Assembly: GCA_934234275.1 (NCBI GenBank)
Contig: CAKQHU010000007.1
Coordinates: 1 to 23,883 of the forward strand
Source: an uncultured Phascolarctobacterium sp.
GTDB taxonomy: Bacteria > Bacillota > Negativicutes > Acidaminococcales > Acidaminococcaceae
Direction: 5' to 3'
DNA length: 23,883 nucleotides
Shown here in pieces: positions 23,097 through 23,883 of this stretch. The translations under genes were made by a program, and so were the position numbers. Position 1 is the first letter of the stretch, and every line of letters begins with the position of its first letter. The notes under the pieces were generated by a model. The model searched no databases and was not told where the DNA came from. It worked only from the letters and a program-made list of their open reading frames with translations.

Positions 23097-23883
23097 TGCT
23101 GCGCCCCGATTTTACTCAGGCAAAAAATTATATATTACAACACAAACTCCTTAGTCTGCTTACTATCTGTGTGATAGGCATTACTTTGACACTGGGCCTT
23201 AGGCATCTCTCCAACCAGTCTACGTCAAAAAAAGCAGTAATGAAACCTATTGTGCACACGCAGACAGTAAGCAGACGACCATTGTATAAAAGCATTAATC
23301 TTTTTGGACAGCTCAAGGCCAAGGCACAGATTGATATAATCAATAAGTATGCTGGCATCGTCGATGAGATTAATGTGGATTTGGGCAGCAAGGTGCAGGC
23401 AGGAGATATTCTGCTGGTGCAGCATCTTGATGATGCCCGCGCCGAAATGCTCAAGGCCCAGGCACGCTATGCCGAGGCCGGAGCCAATGCGGCAACTACG
23501 GATGTGAGCTACAGCACCAGTCTTACACGCTATGAGGCGGATTATAAGCTGGCGCAGGTCAACGCAGAGCGTTACCGCAAGCTTTATGCGCAGGGCGCTG
23601 TTTCCAAGTCCGAGCTGGACAGCATGGAACAGACGCTGGCGAACAAAAAGGCGCAGTACGATGCTTTGGCGCAGCAGGTGAACTATGACGGCACACCGTC
23701 GCAGGTTTACCGTCAGGAGCAGATTGCTGCCAGACGCGAGCAGGAGTACATTATTGCGCAGAACAAGTATCACGATCTGATTTTTAAGGCACCACGCGCA
23801 GGTATAATTACCTACCGCGATGCAGAAGTGGGTGGCTATGCGCCTGCAGGCAGCAGGCTGCTTACCCTTTTAGATGACAGTGG
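23096..23883 (+). CDS. Membrane-fusion/periplasmic adaptor protein (HlyD/RND MFP family), 5' part
   Basis: The ATG at 23096 overlaps the preceding TAA (TAATG), and the frame stays open to the window end, giving 262 residues of a truncated gene. Residues 17-35 form a single membrane anchor. They are followed by a lipoyl half-motif with 'YAGIVDEINVDLGSKVQAGDILLVQ', then a long helical hairpin of two coiled-coil arms (about 110-220). The second lipoyl half begins at 'KAPRAGIITYRDAEVGGYAPAGSRLLTL'. This order is diagnostic of the periplasmic adaptor of tripartite efflux pumps (RND or ABC type), which links an inner-membrane pump to an outer-membrane channel. The pump and channel genes would lie downstream of the window. 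The substrate is unknown. Its position next to the tetrapyrrole locus raises the possibility of porphyrin or metal export, but separate ancestry is equally possible. Confidence 0.88.
   Translation, partial: MLRPDFTQAKNYILQHKLLSLLTICVIGITLTLGLRHLSNQSTSKKAVMKPIVHTQTVSRRPLYKSINLFGQLKAKAQIDIINKYAGIVDEINVDLGSKVQAGDILLVQHLDDARAEMLKAQARYAEAGANAATTDVSYSTSLTRYEADYKLAQVNAERYRKLYAQGAVSKSELDSMEQTLANKKAQYDALAQQVNYDGTPSQVYRQEQIAARREQEYIIAQNKYHDLIFKAPRAGIITYRDAEVGGYAPAGSRLLTLLDDS

Noticed and set aside
1..23883. CRISPR arrays, tRNA or rRNA genes, insertion sequences
   Set aside because: No regular direct-repeat arrays, no transposase-like frames with terminal inverted repeats and no recognisable RNA genes were seen.

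Overview
The window looks like the chromosome of a diderm Firmicute, most likely a Negativicutes member. It has outer-membrane TonB-dependent receptors whose C-termini end in aromatic Phe, yet also Firmicute-style AGGAGG-type ribosome binding sites, lipoprotein solute-binding proteins and AT-rich intergenic DNA. The taxonomic call is an inference. All genes except one regulator run on the + strand.

Layout. Positions 1-396 hold the 3' end of a TonB-dependent receptor (A), closed by a perfect hairpin terminator. Then come a solitary lipoprotein solute-binding protein (SBP-A, 589-1566) and a convergent MerR-family regulator (1637-2476, minus strand). An apparent four-gene operon follows: receptor B (2755-4689), a nitrilase-family amidohydrolase (4784-5560), SBP-B (5572-6516) and a large CobN-like chelatase subunit (6535-10251). 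Next are receptor C (10385-12301), SBP-C (12470-13429), receptor D (13699-15561) and a second CobN-like subunit (15667-19377). The AAA+ subunit I (19477-20505) and the AAA+/VWA subunit D (20518-22482) of the same chelatase class follow. The last two genes are a small secreted protein (22539-23096) and the start of an RND/HlyD-type membrane-fusion protein (23096 to the window end), linked by a TAATG overlap.

How it may work together. The receptors and binding proteins suggest import of a tetrapyrrole-like or metal-chelate ligand. The two CobN-like proteins with one I/D motor pair suggest ATP-driven insertion or removal of metal in a tetrapyrrole. No tetrapyrrole biosynthesis gene and no recognisable cobalamin riboswitch is present, so salvage or remodelling (for example of heme or corrinoids) seems more likely than de novo synthesis. 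The substrate cannot be read from the sequence.

Regulation. Five promoters have the same geometry: a -35 of the TTGACT type, exactly 19 bp, then a TATAAT-like -10. They precede SBP-A, receptor B, receptor C, receptor D and the I/D pair. In most, the long spacer carries a dyad of the ACTATAT-N7-ATATAGT type. Overlong 19-bp spacers with a central dyad are the hallmark of MerR-activated promoters, and the only regulator in the window is a MerR protein with a likely GyrI-like ligand domain. The window therefore appears to hold a self-contained regulon of duplicated uptake and chelatase modules under one MerR activator.
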